Shown here: positions 44,300 to 56,441 of the stretch, in pieces
How positions within the stretch are numbered: the stretch's first letter is position 1
How the letters are laid out: the number at the start of each line of letters is the position of its first letter
Assembly (NCBI RefSeq): GCF_026212465.1
Contig: NC_080052.1
Coordinates: forward strand, 30,922,326 to 30,986,325
Source: Amaranthus tricolor
Lineage: Eukaryota > Streptophyta > Magnoliopsida > Caryophyllales > Amaranthaceae
Length of the DNA stretch: 64,000 nucleotides
Direction of reading: 5' to 3'
Made by a program: the position numbers and the translations under genes
The notes under the pieces: generated by a model
Databases searched by the model: none
Seen by the model: only the letters and a program-made list of their open reading frames with translations
Told to the model about the DNA's origin: nothing

Positions 44300-46400
44300 C
44301 CTTTGGGCCACTTTTGATGATTCGACTTTAGAGCCTGATATGATGATTCGGCATTTGAGCCTGATATGATGATTCGACATTTGAGCTTTTATGACGATAT
44401 GGCCTGGCAGTCAATCACCTGTGACTTAGATAAGGAATCATACTAGATGAATCCTTCGAAAGCATTGATGAATATTCGGATCAGACATAAGTCTGCATTT
44501 AAGGAATATTTGGATCGGACGTAGGTCCGCATTGCCTAGCCGTCAATCACCCGGGACTTAGATAAGGAATCATACTAGGTGAATTCTTCGAAAACATTGA
44601 TGAATATACTGATCGGACATAGGTCCGCTGAATAAGTGATCGAGTTATCAAGCTAGGTGATACTCGCTAGAATATTTTGATGATCAGACGTAGGTCTGCA
44701 TTGCCCAGCCGTCAATCACCCGGGACTTAGATAAGGAATCATACTAGGTGAATCCTTCGAAAACATTGATGAATATACTGATCGGACATAGGTCCGCTGA
44801 ATAAGTGATCGAGTTATCAAGTTAGGTGATACTCGCAATGATTTCACTTTCAAACTAGGTGAAAGTTTGATAATTAAGATAAATACTTTGAAAATATTGC
44901 CCAAAATCAATCATTTTGGGACTTCAATAATAATATGGCTTTCAAACTAGGTGAAAGCTTAGATGATTCCATAATATGACGAATAATGCCCACATGTTGG
45001 GACTTTAATAATAATATGACTTCAAACTAGTTGAAAGCTCAGATGATTCCATAATGTGACAAATAACGCCCACGTGTTGGAACTTCAATAATAATATGAC
45101 TTTCAAACTAGGTGAAAACTCAGATGACTTTATACACTCATCATTGAAAACCACATATAAGTAAGACCCAATATATTAAGAATAATAATGGTGAAGTATT
45201 GAATTCCCATGCAGAAATAATATAATATTCTTCCAATGTGTCAATATCATACTTCATCACTTTTCATGTTGACCCATGAATATAACAAATATAAAACACC
45301 CAATATATGTTGATAAATAAAATCAAGAGTAACTGTATGATCATCATCAGATTAATATAATATATTCTTCACTTGGCAATACTAATCAAAGATTTGCATC
45401 CTTTATGTAGCATTTCATTAGAAGGCGAGGATGATGATTTTTCTCCATGCATCGAGTCACCTCAGATTGAACCATCGTCGGATCATATTCGGATTCAGCC
45501 AATACATTGAATTGGGCAATATTTGGAGTAATTTTTTCAGATTGAAATCACGTAGCTGAAGCTAGTTCGGAAACGTTCTACGGGTCATCTAATCCTTTAG
45601 ATAGTGCATCAAACCGAACTTCAACAATGAGACTGAATTTTTTGGTCAGTTGAAGTTGGTTTGGAAACGTTCTATGGATCTAATAACCCTTTAGAAGGTG
45701 CATCAAACCAAATTTGGGTCTGACTTTATGATAATACGTCATGACAATTACTCAACCGGGTCTTCGATGATTCGGATGTAGCATAACTCGGCTACTTTCA
45801 ATACTTAGACAATTTTGCGAAATTATTGGAGGCCCTTGGGGGGTCCGAGTTTTTAATATTTCGGACAAATTGATGATACGGCAAAAGGCAAAACTTGTAT
45901 AATAACCTTAGACAAGAGAATCCGGCTATTCGATGGTACAGAATGACTCATCGCATCCGAATCGCTTATGATATATAGCTTATTAATTAGACGGTCACAT
46001 AGCTGGAGTTGACAAAAAATGGTGAAATTAAAGAGCTGGATATAATATATCACATAATTAGACGGTCACACACGAGTGGGAACCTTCTTTTCCTCATAGC
46101 AAAATGATCTTCAAATCAAATCTTCATCATTAACAAATAATTTTCGAATCCCCAAAAATAATGGGTGCCGAGAAAAATTCAGGAAATATTCACATACGGC
46201 ACAGTAAAGATAAGATGATGGCCCTTTAGACCGAAACCACTTAGTTTAAGCTAGTTTGGAAACGTTCTATGGGTCATCTAATCCTTTAGAATGTGCATCA
46301 AACCAAACTTCAACATTAAGACTGGAACTTTTAGTCAATTGAAGTTGGTTTGGAAACGTTCTACGGATCTAATAACCCTTTAGAAGGTGCATCAAACCGA
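44300..46400. repeat. Repeated modules inside the LARD-like element
   Basis: Four module types recur: tgatgattcggcatttgagc near 44310-44390; a module around gatcggacataggtccgctg, whose best-conserved copies are near 44605-44650 and 44780-44830; a module around tttcaaactaggtgaaagct at 44850-45120; and a module around gaaacgttctacgggtcatc with gtgcatcaaaccgaact at about 45560-45720 and 46250-46400. None encodes protein. Confidence 0.8.
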
Positions 46401-47365
46401 ACTCAACATTGAAACGGTATACATTGATGAATAAGAGCAATAAGATCCCACTTTATATCCTTCAATAATGACAAACACATGAAATGATTTGGCCCAAATA
46501 TTCTCGATCTGACCGGTAAAAATTTAATTTATTCCCACTCGTGATTTCATGGACTAAATAGAGTCCGAACGAGCCATGAAAAATATATGCATTTTTTGAT
46601 TGATAAAAATACATGAATGATCCAAAAAATATCAATACCGCTAATGACTCAATAATTAGGCTCACATACCCTACATTTGATTCATATCGTTGGGTGGTTG
46701 ATTTTTCATGAAGTGAATCTTGTAAGAGAACCCACAAAATAGTTGCCAAGAGCCAAAGGAGTAGTAATTTGTTGAAGTATAAATCTAATCAAGTAAACAT
46801 CATTATCATCATTAGCAACCTTCCCCATCAAAGAACTGGTTATGAAAAGCCGACGAAGGCTAGGATAAAAGGGCTGCATCAGCTTATCCTCTTGCTGGTT
46901 TTGAGAGACCCAAAGCACTCATAGATATTTCAAAAGCTTTCCCTTCTTCTCTCGTGCAATAATTGATGCGAGATAAGCAACTGGCTTCATTAAATAGAAA
47001 TGTTCAACAGCTTACGGCCACCGCTCGTAATGTTTACAATCTCAATACTATGATTCAATCTCGACATTATTTAATCGGAAAGCAGTTATTTTCAATAAAA
47101 TTGATTATTTCCCACAGGAAAACCACTGAATGATAAAAAACCGCCCAAAAAAAAAAAAAACCGTAAAACATAATCTAATTCTAAAAACAATCTGGTAAGA
47201 TTTGAAGATGGAATACACCATAGAGGTTAAAGAACTAAGCCAAGAACAGAAACTTAGAAAGGAAAACTAACTTTATATCTTCTGTAAAGTATTGTATATT
47301 ACATTATAAGGTTTTTTTTTAAGGTTGTTGAGTTTTTGGTAGAACAGACATGACTTTTATGTTTT

Positions 47366-47389
47366 GTATCCCCACAGACGGCGCCAAAC
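47366..47389 (-). other. Primer-binding site of the LARD-like element
   Basis: Directly inside the 5' LTR the minus strand reads TTTGGCGCCGTCTGTGGGG, a tRNA-complementary TGGCGCC-type site common in plant Gypsy-related and LARD elements. Confidence 0.7.
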
Positions 47390-48025
47390 TGTTTCGGTGA
47401 TGAAACGAGGAAGTGCAAAAGACACTTAAAATACCTGGAGATAGGTGTAATCGGGTACAACTCTCAATATGCTGAAAGTGTTTATGATCCTTCCGCTGAT
47501 GAGACCTCAAATCCTGCAATACAACGTTAGCCTTGTCCGGGGGTGATTTCTCGGAAAACCCCTCCGACGCTCAAGTCAGATCGGGAGACAGAAAGCAATG
47601 AATATATGATAATGAATGAATACAAGATTAACGGATTGTAGGATGAGTTCAGATCAATTGAAGGAATATTTGATCAAGAATATAGATTGTAAGTAGGAGG
47701 GTAGTGTCATTTTTGTGGAGTAATGGTGGGAATATATAAACTTTCTTTCTAATTAAATGATTGAAGGAAGTATTTTTGGTAAAATAAATTGAATGTAGAA
47801 GAGTAGAATTGTCTCCCCTTTTATGTAGTTTCATGACATATTTATAGCAATTTCTTATAAGGACTCTAAATGTGGTTACTTGATCATGGGATGATCATGA
47901 ACATAATGTTTGTAGATGTGGGAATAATGGGGAGTTATTTTAGGAAGTGACTAAGAGTAGTGATAGTAGTGGACAAAGGGGATAGTTAGGGTTTGACTAA
48001 ATGTGTTATTATTGACCCCATAACA
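47390..48025 (-). repeat. LTR (5' LTR of the minus-strand element)
   Basis: 636 bp, identical by reading to 43460-44095. Confidence 0.93.
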
Positions 48026-48439
48026 AAGGTAGTCCTACAAATACAAGTGGCTTGATCTCCTTTAAAGTTTGAGGAGACTGCTGATCCCTCCATGTAACCT
48101 ATGACCTTCGAGGTGGGGTTTGGTTTCTCGGTGATGGGGTCATTGAAAGCGAACATAGAGCCAAACGAACCAAAGGGGTTTGGGGTTTTGGTTATAAATT
48201 TTGGATTTGTGATACCTTTGACTGTAAAAAAGGCGGTTTTGTTGAAAGTTTCATGCGTGTAGAGAGTTAAATGAAGAGATTTTAGCCTTGTAGGGGTTTG
48301 GTATTGGTGGTGGTTGTAAGAGGTGGAGAATGTCATGGTTAGTAGAGAAAAAATCATCATAAAGGAGAGTCCTAACATTCCTAAGGATAAGGCCATGCTA
48401 ATGTGTGTAGCTGCATCCAAGTTAATGTTAATGGGAAGC

Positions 48440-48448
48440 TTTATATAG
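48440..48448 (-). promoter_or_regulatory. Candidate TATA box of the disrupted dirigent gene
   Basis: On the minus strand it reads TATATAAAG, about 45 bp before the ATG at 48396. Confidence 0.5.
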
Positions 48449-48449
48449 T

Positions 48450-49057
48450 AATAAAGAAATTAAAGAGAAAAAGAGGGACCATAACAAAGGATGCACTATA
48501 ATCTATATTAATCAATTGCACAAATGTGAGATGGTAGTGGAGAGGGCACTCTTGAACCTTTGTAGTGCGTTTTTATTTTTTGCAGGACTCATGATAGAAC
48601 GTGATGGAAAATAATCGATATGACAAAAAACTTTTAATTGAACTGATTTCTTAACAATATACTACTTATGAATTTTTAGTACCTCATGTTTTAGCCCCAA
48701 TTTAGTGAGTATTGACATACTAAATAAAACTTGAAAATATAATTACGATATATTCGATTCAATCTAGAATAATTCTCTATATTAATAAGTGTATATCACT
48801 ATAAAGCCACGTTCCTTATGAGAGTTCATCTAATTATTAAAAGATATTACTGAAAAAGTTCAAAGGAAAAAAACCCCAAATGCAAATCCTCACCACATAT
48901 GGATGGCATTGGTGGGTCGGGTTCAAACCGATTTGGATATAAACCCATATGCAAAAACAGATGTATACAGGCTTGGCACAAAGCAAACAATATTATACTA
49001 ATTCGAATCATTATCCGCTGGTGAGCCCAACAATGACATATCACCATGCATGATACA
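48450..49057. other. Spacer between the two dirigent genes
   Basis: Promoter-side DNA of the first dirigent gene and 3' flank of the second. No additional gene is seen. Confidence 0.5.
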
Positions 49058-50273
49058 CTAATGGGCTAGAACAGAAAAAGGAGGCCAATACACATGAAAA
49101 TCAACCTTATAATATGAAGCACCACCAATACCTTTGAACATATCAGATTGAATGATGTAACCTTGAGCAAACCTAAAGTCACCAGTACCACCAACAATTG
49201 GAAGTTCTGATAACTTAGTAAAGGATGCACTCCCTACATTCAATATCTCACCTTCGTATCCTTTTATCTTCAATTTGCTCCTACAAATGAAAGTCATTCT
49301 ATCTCCATTAAAACTCGAGGTCACACCTGAACCCTCCATGTTTCCCAACAGTTTCGAAGACGGGTTCGGAGTCTCGGTAAGGGGTTCATTGTAGGCTAAT
49401 AGAGAGCCAAATGGGTTTGATGCAGATTTAGCGCTGCGTTTTTGGCCTTTTCAAATTGAAAAAAAAAAAAACATATATATTGTTATTTCACACTTTAAAA
49501 AACTCAATATAATTTTGTACTATATAAAAATAATAACAAACAATGAAACTGGCTACTAAAGCTAAAAAAATTAAGAATGAGCGAATAATAACTACCCACT
49601 ACAACATTATTCTAATAATCTGGAGTAAATTTTACATGGTTCTAGTCCATATTAATATATATTATGCATCAATTTAAAATTTTCTTATTTTTCACTTAAA
49701 TTGGGGTGTTTGGCAAACAACTAATAGCTCGTAACTGGTAGCTGATAGCTGATTACATTGTCGGATTTGACCAACTGATTTTATTGACTGGTTTGACAAG
49801 CTGATTATGAACTCGCTGCTATAAGCGGCTTGTTCAAAAACAGCTTATCAATGACAATAAGTTGTTGAAACCAGTTAAACTAGCATTAGATGGTTTGACC
49901 ACCCAACTTTTTATAAAATAAGCTAAAATTGCTTGATAAGTTATTTTGCCAAACACTGTCAAATAATAGTGTGGACTAATTTCATAGAAAGCTTTTATAA
50001 TAACTGTACCCATTAAATGTTATTTGGTTAATAAAGAACATCAAAAAAAAAAAAATCACTAAAAAAAAAATTAAAGTTTGAATCAGTAATCCAACATTTG
50101 ATAGTACCTTTGAATGTGAAATAGATGGTTTTGTTGAATTTTTCATGTAGGTAACCTGTGAAATGGAGAGATGTTATGTGTTGGGCATTGTTCTTGTTAT
50201 GAAAGGAGAGTGATATTGTTGAAAGAAGCAAAATAAGAATAATATGAGAGAGTGGATACATAGCCATTATCAT
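49058..50273 (-). CDS. Dirigent protein, intact two-exon gene
   Basis: Exon 1 is 50273-50108 and exon 2 is 49446-49058. They join in phase 1 to give 184 aa. The donor is AAAG|GTAC and the acceptor follows a long T-run. The N-terminus is a hydrophobic signal peptide (SHIILILLLSTISL), then LHFTGYLHEKFNKTIYFTFK. Exon 2 carries conserved dirigent blocks (NPFGSLLAYNEPLTE, GNMEGSGVTSS, IVGGTGDFRFAQGY, YKVDFHVYWPP). It is a paralogue of the disrupted gene, in tandem and in the same direction, and may now be the only functional dirigent gene in the window. Its intron is absent from the paralogue and contains a MITE-like sequence. The role, guiding phenoxy-radical coupling in the apoplast, is inferred from the family. 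ATG 50267 and 50261 are alternative starts. Confidence 0.82.
49703..49957. mobile_element. MITE in the dirigent intron (hAT-like ends)
   Basis: Inverted ends GGGGTGTTTGGCAAA and, in reverse complement, CAGTGTTTGGCAAA bound about 255 bp rich in agctgat/gcttgt words. No target duplication was recognised. Confidence 0.5.
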
Positions 50274-50313
50274 ATATAATGCAATGTTTTTTGAAAGAAG
50301 TAAACGGTGGATG

Positions 50314-50323
50314 TTTATATAAG
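50314..50323 (-). promoter_or_regulatory. Candidate TATA box of the intact dirigent gene
   Basis: TTATATAAAC on the minus strand, about 45 bp before the ATG at 50273. Confidence 0.5.
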
Positions 50324-51704
50324 AAAATACTTATACTATTAAGTGCTTTTTATTACTTGAAATTCAATTTTAAATCGAGTTCAATTTAAATTCATTATTT
50401 TCTATTAATTTGAATTTAGATTCTAACAAAAAATAAAGTCGTACTCTTAAAATATAGTAGAATTTAACACGGTCCAAAAGTCTTGGATCATAGCTTCTTC
50501 CTCAAAGTACGTTGGTACAAGACTGAGCTTCTAACATTTTCTTTCCATAATTAATTATTTAATCATCTAAATTATTTTACTTTATTTACAAGTTGAAACT
50601 TGGTAGTTTGCCAAGTTGTTTAATGTATTAAACACTATCATCATCATCTTACTCAATGTATTTCGTTCATAGAAAAACTATGGATAATATTTGGGAGGAA
50701 AGGACGGTGGCAACTCATACTCATAAACGAGAGCACGGCCAAAGGAGTCCCCCAACTCGAGAAAAATAAAGAGACGTAACTATACAGGAACGATAAATTA
50801 AAAGCCTATAAATAAAATAAATAAGTAGAACCAACTACAAATAAAGGAAAAAATAATAATAATAAAGAAACGAGAAAAGCAGGAGGGCAATAACACCAAA
50901 AGGTAATCTAAGAGGACATCAGTAGTCTAAAACATAAATATGACACCTCCAACTACCCCTATTCATAGTCAGGTCCTCAGAGAGGTTTAACTAAAACGAT
51001 ACTTTTATTACATTTTACTCCTAGCATTTACTTATTTACACTTTTACATGTCACTTTTTATTAAAAAAAAAATACTTGAATTTTAGCTTTTTGACCGAGC
51101 ACTCATATAACAAATGTTACCATTTTGCTTGTCAAAGAATATCTTTTATAGTTATAAAAATATGAAAAATTATCTTTTTTAATTTACTTGTAAAACTACT
51201 TGATTAGTTCAATTCACCTAATTTGAAAGAATATGCTATATTGCGTATTAATTTAATATGATTTCCATGAATGGGCTGAGCCTGAGCGTATATATTATTT
51301 GTTTTTGATTCTAATTACATTTTTAGGTGATTTCATTTTTAGAATGTGCAATGTTTATGAGATTATTTTGCTGATGTTTATAAGGTTTTCACTAAGGATT
51401 GTTTGCTTGTTTTGTTTAAGTGACTTTTCTTTTTTATTTTTTTTAATTAATCTTCCTATTTTTGTTGTTTAGAATGACAAGAAAATTAGAATAGAAATCT
51501 TGGGTGGAAAACAACTTTCCATCTCATTGCAAACAATGTTCTCCTAAAACACAAGATCCCCTAACACCTCTGATCTGCTTCCCCTAAGACTTTCAAATAA
51601 TTAATTTAGGATGAAAAATCATTGATTTAAGCCTTGTTGTATACAATATACATGGGCTGTCTCTCAATTCTCATTCTAATGATTTCAGCTCGTCTTGTAT
51701 AAGA

Positions 51705-51800
51705 TTGTCTCAATATGAGACGGATTTATATAATTAGTCAATTTCACTAAGTAATCACTTTAATATCATAAATAATCACTTAATAATTATCAAAATTAAA
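51705..51800. repeat. GAGAC/GTCTC palindrome repeat
   Basis: gtcttgtataagattgtctc is followed by aatatgagacgg and then by taatcactt-like units, as in the repeat at 42265-42585. Confidence 0.5.
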
Positions 51801-53154
51801 TCTTTTTAAATGAAAAAAATGTATATTATTGTAAGGCTGTGGCCCGTGTCAATTTATGCAATTCTTATAGGCCATGTATTGCCCATTGGGCCATTTTCAA
51901 TAATGTTGGTGGGTGATGTTTTAAACATGTTGCATGACAATAAAATTCATCATTCAACCTAGCTAAAACTTAGACTCATTTATCTCATTTTTTATTAATA
52001 AAAGAGCAAGGACCTTATATTATTTTATATTTTTGATGTTGTGAATATCGTATTTAACCATATTTAATAGTATAAATATATAACTGTCGTCCATATCCAT
52101 AAAAATACAAGTAAAACAAAATACACTGAAATTTTCTTCTCTTAAAACATTTTATGTGTCACTTTGTCATAATTTTTTCCTTTCAAAATGTCATAATGAT
52201 GACATCACTATATTGTTATGCTTTGTAACCTATTAATATCATATTAATTTACTATTATATATGTTAGATGATTTTTGAAAATTATAGACAATTAATATAT
52301 CGGCACTAATAATATTATTTCTTATCTTTACATGTATTTTAAAATAATAGATTAATAGATATAAACAATTATGTATCACATGGGTCGGTACTAACCTAGT
52401 TTAATATTTATCCGTCTAAATATTAATTTTCCGAAATAAGAGTACATTTGGTTGTCACGTTTTCCATATGTTATATCCCGTTATTGTTACATCCACTCAC
52501 AAAATTTCCTTATTTTGTCAAGTTTTGAATCAAATAGATGGTGGCATCCTTATTCAATTTTGATTTGGATCATTTGTATGGTAGGTATGCTATATAAAAG
52601 TTTACAACGTTGGAAACATTGAGTTAAAATGGTTAGGTCATTTTAAAATAAAAGAAATATATATCAATAACAAAAGATGCCGTAAATTAAAAATCCATGA
52701 CACACTACAATAAATTTAATTTTTCACGATATTGAATTTAGTGGCATTAAAAAAATGTCACTGATTTATATTTTTAGTGTAATAATTATTATAAGTTCTT
52801 CTATAAAGTGATTTAGTGACTCTTTTTTTGCCTTTAGTGGCATATGTAATTGTTATTATAGTATATAGTATCATTTATGAAACGTCATTAGATTTTATAT
52901 TGTAAAAGACTTTAATATGATTTTTTATTATATTGTTAAAAGGGTTTAATAAATATAACTAAATCTGATATATACTATTAAAAGTTTTAAGTGTAGCTAA
53001 TATGTTGTAGTGATGGTCAGTGATCCATCATAATTTTGTCATTGTGGTTTCTACATTTACTTATAGTGCACCGACTTGAAACACTAATTAGTAATTAAGA
53101 TATGAAGTACATTTAATTAAACTAATTTGTAAATTCATACAAATATATAAATAA

Positions 53155-53182
53155 TTAAATAAATAAATAAATAAATAAATAA
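53155..53182. repeat. (AAAT)n microsatellite
   Basis: About seven AAAT units. Confidence 0.85.
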
Positions 53183-53581
53183 ATCTTATGTTAAGTTTTG
53201 TGGATGAAAACGTAAGATATGTACGTTGATTCCTCTTAAAGACATTCTAAATTTAGACCACCGGCCATATTTAAGCCACTAGTGACGAGATGAGTAGTTA
53301 CTACCTTCTTTTATGAAGATAACGATGGAACACAATGTAGAAATGTCTAAATACTTGGATATAAGAGTAGCTTAGCTATTGCTATTTGCTACCTACCTTC
53401 TTTTATCCAAGGACGGAGTAATTCGTACGTTTAATGTCTGGTGTATCAGGTTTTGTTTGTTTTATTGCTTTCTCATTTCACTTTCAACCTTTTGCTTTTT
53501 TATTGTGCTATCAAATGGAGAATTCATGATAGAAATCTAATGGAACTTAGCTAGCTAGTACAATTGATTTAACAGATAATG

Positions 53582-54113
53582 TTTTGATAATTGGTGACTT
53601 GAATCGAGTCTTGATTGTGGTTGTAGATGAATTCAAGTCGAACGAGTGAAGATGGTGTATCAGAATGTTTGCCACGATTCGTGGCTTTTTGGGGACGACT
53701 CGTCGCTTTTCTCCACGAGTCGTTGCTCACTGGAGACGACTCATTGCTTTTAACGGTTATACGATTTGTCTATTTGTTCATGGGTTTTTTTTTATGGTTA
53801 TTTGAGTTTCTTGGAGCCCAAGTATCTTTTAATTAGATTTGAGTACATATATCTCCTATTAGTGCTAGAATTTCATTATTCACAAATCGAGAGATCACAA
53901 GAGGGTCATTATTATTTGTGAGTGGCATTGTGATTCATCTTGTAAATTCCTTACGATCATAGTGAAATTATTTGATCTCGGTGCTGGTGGACGTAACTAT
54001 CACATTGATAGTGAACCACATTAAATCTCTTGTGTCATTTTCTTATTATTTTGTTTGAATTTCTTTATTGTTTCATTATTGTTCATCGATCTTGCTTCCG
54101 CTATCGCACAACA
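53582..54113 (+). mobile_element. Solo LTR (Ty1/copia-like), 532 bp
   Basis: Flanked by a perfect 5-bp duplication taatg (53577-53581 and 54114-54118). It ends ...CGCACAACA; the start reads TTTTGATAATTGGTGAC, aligned base for base with TGTTGATTAATGGTGAC of the related LTR at 58374, so the usual TG has mutated to TT. The 3' part (gatagtgaaccac, gttcatcgatcttgc) is typical of copia U5. The open frame at 53627-53836 lies in U3 and is not a gene. A GC-rich core with palindromes of GACGACTCGTCG type lies at 53665-53745. Confidence 0.75.
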
Positions 54114-54669
54114 TAATGTATGTTTTTTGTTTTTTAGAAAATTTATTTTCACACAATGAGACATATAAATATAGTATTTCTTCTGTTCTGAAATATTCGC
54201 ATGCGATTATGATATGTTATGTAGAAAAATATTACTATTAATAGCAATTAGCAAGTCTATTACAATGGAAATGACAACATAAACTATTATATGAAATTAA
54301 GATATCATACTCTCGTGTAAATTAATTAAGACATTATATTCTCGTTTAAATTAATTAATTAAGATTTGATCTAAAATAAATTGTAAACTCTAAATTAAGA
54401 CATTGTAATTGAAGATTTTCTGTTTCCCACCAAATAGATTCGGTGGTAAAATTATATTATAAAAATCTGTAACTTTAGTCCAACATGATCATCTCACTAT
54501 TATCATATATACTAGGATGATTCGTTGTAAACGCACAGACATATTATAAATATGTTAAAATTGATAGAAATAACTTATTGTGTTAGAAGTGTTTGTTACG
54601 TTATGATTTGAATTTCATCTGCCTCTTCTTTTAAATGGTATTAATAACCTCAAGAATAAAAGAGAATAA

Positions 54670-55152
54670 TGTTGTATCTACATTCTCATTCCGAAGGATT
54701 CTACTGATATATAATAAATTACAACAATGGCTCTCCAAGTTTTTTCTCTCTTAGTTTTCCTCACTTTGTGTTTTACATTGCATCCCCTTCTAACTCTAAT
54801 TACATGAGGCCTTTATATAGTATACCTCATAATAAAAAGAAATTAGGGTTAAGAAAATATTAAAAACCGTCAAAGACTAAGAGTAACCGGCCAAAAACGT
54901 GCCAAGAAACTGCCATTACGCGAGCCGTGTAAAACTACGCGAGCCGCGAAACTGAGACAGAACCTACTCCGCGCCCCGCGGATTGGGACGATAGGTGCTC
55001 CGCGCCCCGCGGAGTTCACTCTGTTCGAGTCACCACATTTCAGCAGAGAGCATATGTTGCATCCACACTTTTAACTTAAGAGACTCATATATAAAGACGT
55101 GATATAGTATAAAAGACATCATAAGGCCTCAATAACAACCAATTGATCATCA
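54670..55152 (-). mobile_element. Solo-LTR-like copia sequence
   Basis: On the minus strand the segment from about 54970 to 54820 (cggctcgcgtag, acacggctcgcg, ggcctttatatag-type TATA) matches the corresponding part of the LTR at 58374, indicating a related element in opposite orientation. The GC-rich core at 54935-55015 contains ctccgcgccccgcgga twice. Ends are tentative and no target duplication was found. Confidence 0.45.
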
Positions 55153-55948
55153 TAAGTAAAAGCGAATTATTTACCAATCAATTGGTTATCAACCGTATTT
55201 CTTTGGATGAAGTTATCCCTATCTTCCATGTTGTTCTTAATAAATAAGATATCTTTAAAAAAAATTACACATTGTTAATATATAGTAAGTAGTATTATGA
55301 ATCCTTTTAAATTATTTATTTATTCATCTGACCTTAAGGACAAAAGAAATCATCGAAATGAACTTAGTTTAATTACGTCTTCCAAATAAACAATAGTGAA
55401 GCCAGATGGGCTTGCCCCGTAATTTTACTTTGATGGTTAATTCTAGCGTCTTAATTTTTAATTTGATTTCGGCAAATTTTATAGTCGTCAGCGTTATTGC
55501 TTTATATTTTTCCTCTTCTTTTAACTTTTATTCGTTGGCTTCGCGCAAGCAAATAAATAGTAATTATTAAAGTCTACTTTCAATGAATTATAGATTTTTT
55601 AATGATATTATCAAGCTTCTTTCATAGTCATAGTCATAGTCATAGTCATAGCAATCAATTCAGTATTTCGCTCGAAAACATAGTTTGTGGAGGAAGGTAA
55701 TAAACGAATAATCTATATTCGTACCCCTCCAGAGAGAGGGTCAGATAAATATAATGAATTTTACTCCCAAATAGTAAGAACCTTGCTTATAGAAAAATAT
55801 GAATGACGCCCCGTCTCCTCATGATAATTATTTAAAAATTCAATTTTCCACGTGACAAATATTTTCTAAATCTACAATTCCTTAAAAACATGAAGTGAAC
55901 TCTATGAATATGACATTAATCATGGTAGTCTCGAGTATGGACTAGTGC
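55153..55948. other. Spacer with a hexanucleotide repeat
   Basis: A (TCATAG)n run of about five units lies at 55622-55650. No gene is seen. Confidence 0.6.
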
Positions 55949-56224
55949 TATCAAGGAACCAACTCAACTAAAAGTTTAAATTTATGGTTGAAGCCCCAAG
56001 ATATGTTATATACTATAACACACGCCTCTTCACACAAGAGCCCATTTGACTAGAAGTGTAAATCCGCATATACACATAATATTCCACTTAAAATAAGGGG
56101 TGGTTGAGATTCGAACCCGTAACCTCTTGTTACGCTGGCTTTTGCTACTATATTAAGAAATCAATTCAAACAAAAGTTTAAGCTTGTGGTTGAGGCGCCC
56201 CAGAATCTGTTATATACTCTAACA
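55949..56224 (-). mobile_element. TRIM retrotransposon, the most complete copy in the window
   Basis: Two LTRs of about 72-74 bp (55949-56020 and 56151-56224) flank 130 bp. On the minus strand the LTR starts TGTTAGAGTATATAACA and the internal part begins with a degenerate TGGTATC-type primer-binding site, then ggttacgggttcgaatctca, resembling tRNA T-arm sequence. Flanks agtgc and ggtgc match in 4 of 5 bases. TRIMs encode nothing and depend on other elements. Relatives lie in introns of all three CRK genes. Confidence 0.75.
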
Positions 56225-56339
56225 GGTGCAAGTATTTAAAACACCTATATTATACTTCAATGCTCAAATTGAAGTAAGAAAGGGTCCATTTACTTCATTT
56301 GATGCTAACTTACTAGCTACATGGCGGCTCAAGTATTGT

Positions 56340-56352
56340 AGTATATATATAT
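56340..56352 (+). promoter_or_regulatory. Candidate TATA box of the terpene synthase gene
   Basis: A TATATATATAT run about 95 bp before the ATG at 56442. Confidence 0.45.
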
Positions 56353-56441
56353 GAGGCTCAAATTTACTGAATTTAACATAATTAACCAAAAACAAAAATA
56401 AACTCTTACAGAAAATACTAAAGAAAAAAGAAAATATAAAC

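Larger units (their letters stand above)
43460..48025 (-). mobile_element. Non-autonomous LTR retrotransposon (LARD-like), recent insertion
   Basis: Two 636-bp direct LTRs (43460-44095 and 47390-48025) begin TGTTTCGGTG and end CCCCATAACA on the + strand. They read as identical throughout. The 5-bp duplication aaggt flanks the element (43455-43459 and 48026-48030). The primer-binding site next to the right LTR and the purine-rich GTGGGGCTAA next to the left LTR set the orientation as minus. The internal 3.3 kb has no gag or pol frame, only repeated noncoding modules, so it must have been mobilised by proteins from another element. A Gypsy-type partner is my guess from the primer-binding site. 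Confidence 0.93.
43244..48396 (-). pseudogene. Dirigent protein gene split by an LTR retrotransposon
   Basis: The 5' part is 48396-48026 (ATG at 48396; the frame extends upstream only through a TTG). The 3' part is 43459-43244. Ignoring the 4566-bp insertion and the 5-bp duplication, the two parts join in one frame of 194 codons including stop, typical for a dirigent protein, without any other lesion. A hydrophobic N-terminal signal peptide and family stretches (YMEGSAVSS, GYKGEIISVG, IIGGSGDFRFVQGY) are visible. Dirigent proteins are secreted and guide stereoselective coupling of phenoxy radicals in lignan-type pathways. The break falls at about codon 123-124, so a transcript ending in or reading into the LTR would lack the C-terminal strands of the barrel. 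The gene originally had no intron. Confidence 0.9.
50324..53581. other. Large intergenic region without a recognised gene
   Basis: AT-rich sequence. A GAGAC/GTCTC repeat lies at 51705-51800 and an AAAT microsatellite at 53155-53182. No frame of recognisable family was found. Confidence 0.5.

Noticed and set aside
44096..47389. Several minus-strand ORFs of 60-95 aa in the retrotransposon interior
   Set aside because: None shows gag, protease, reverse transcriptase or integrase motifs; they fall in repeated noncoding modules.
55949..56224. Possible tRNA gene (T-arm-like ggttcgaa on the minus strand)
   Set aside because: Only a T-arm-like stretch and a primer-binding-site-like motif are present, and the flanking LTRs show it is a TRIM element.
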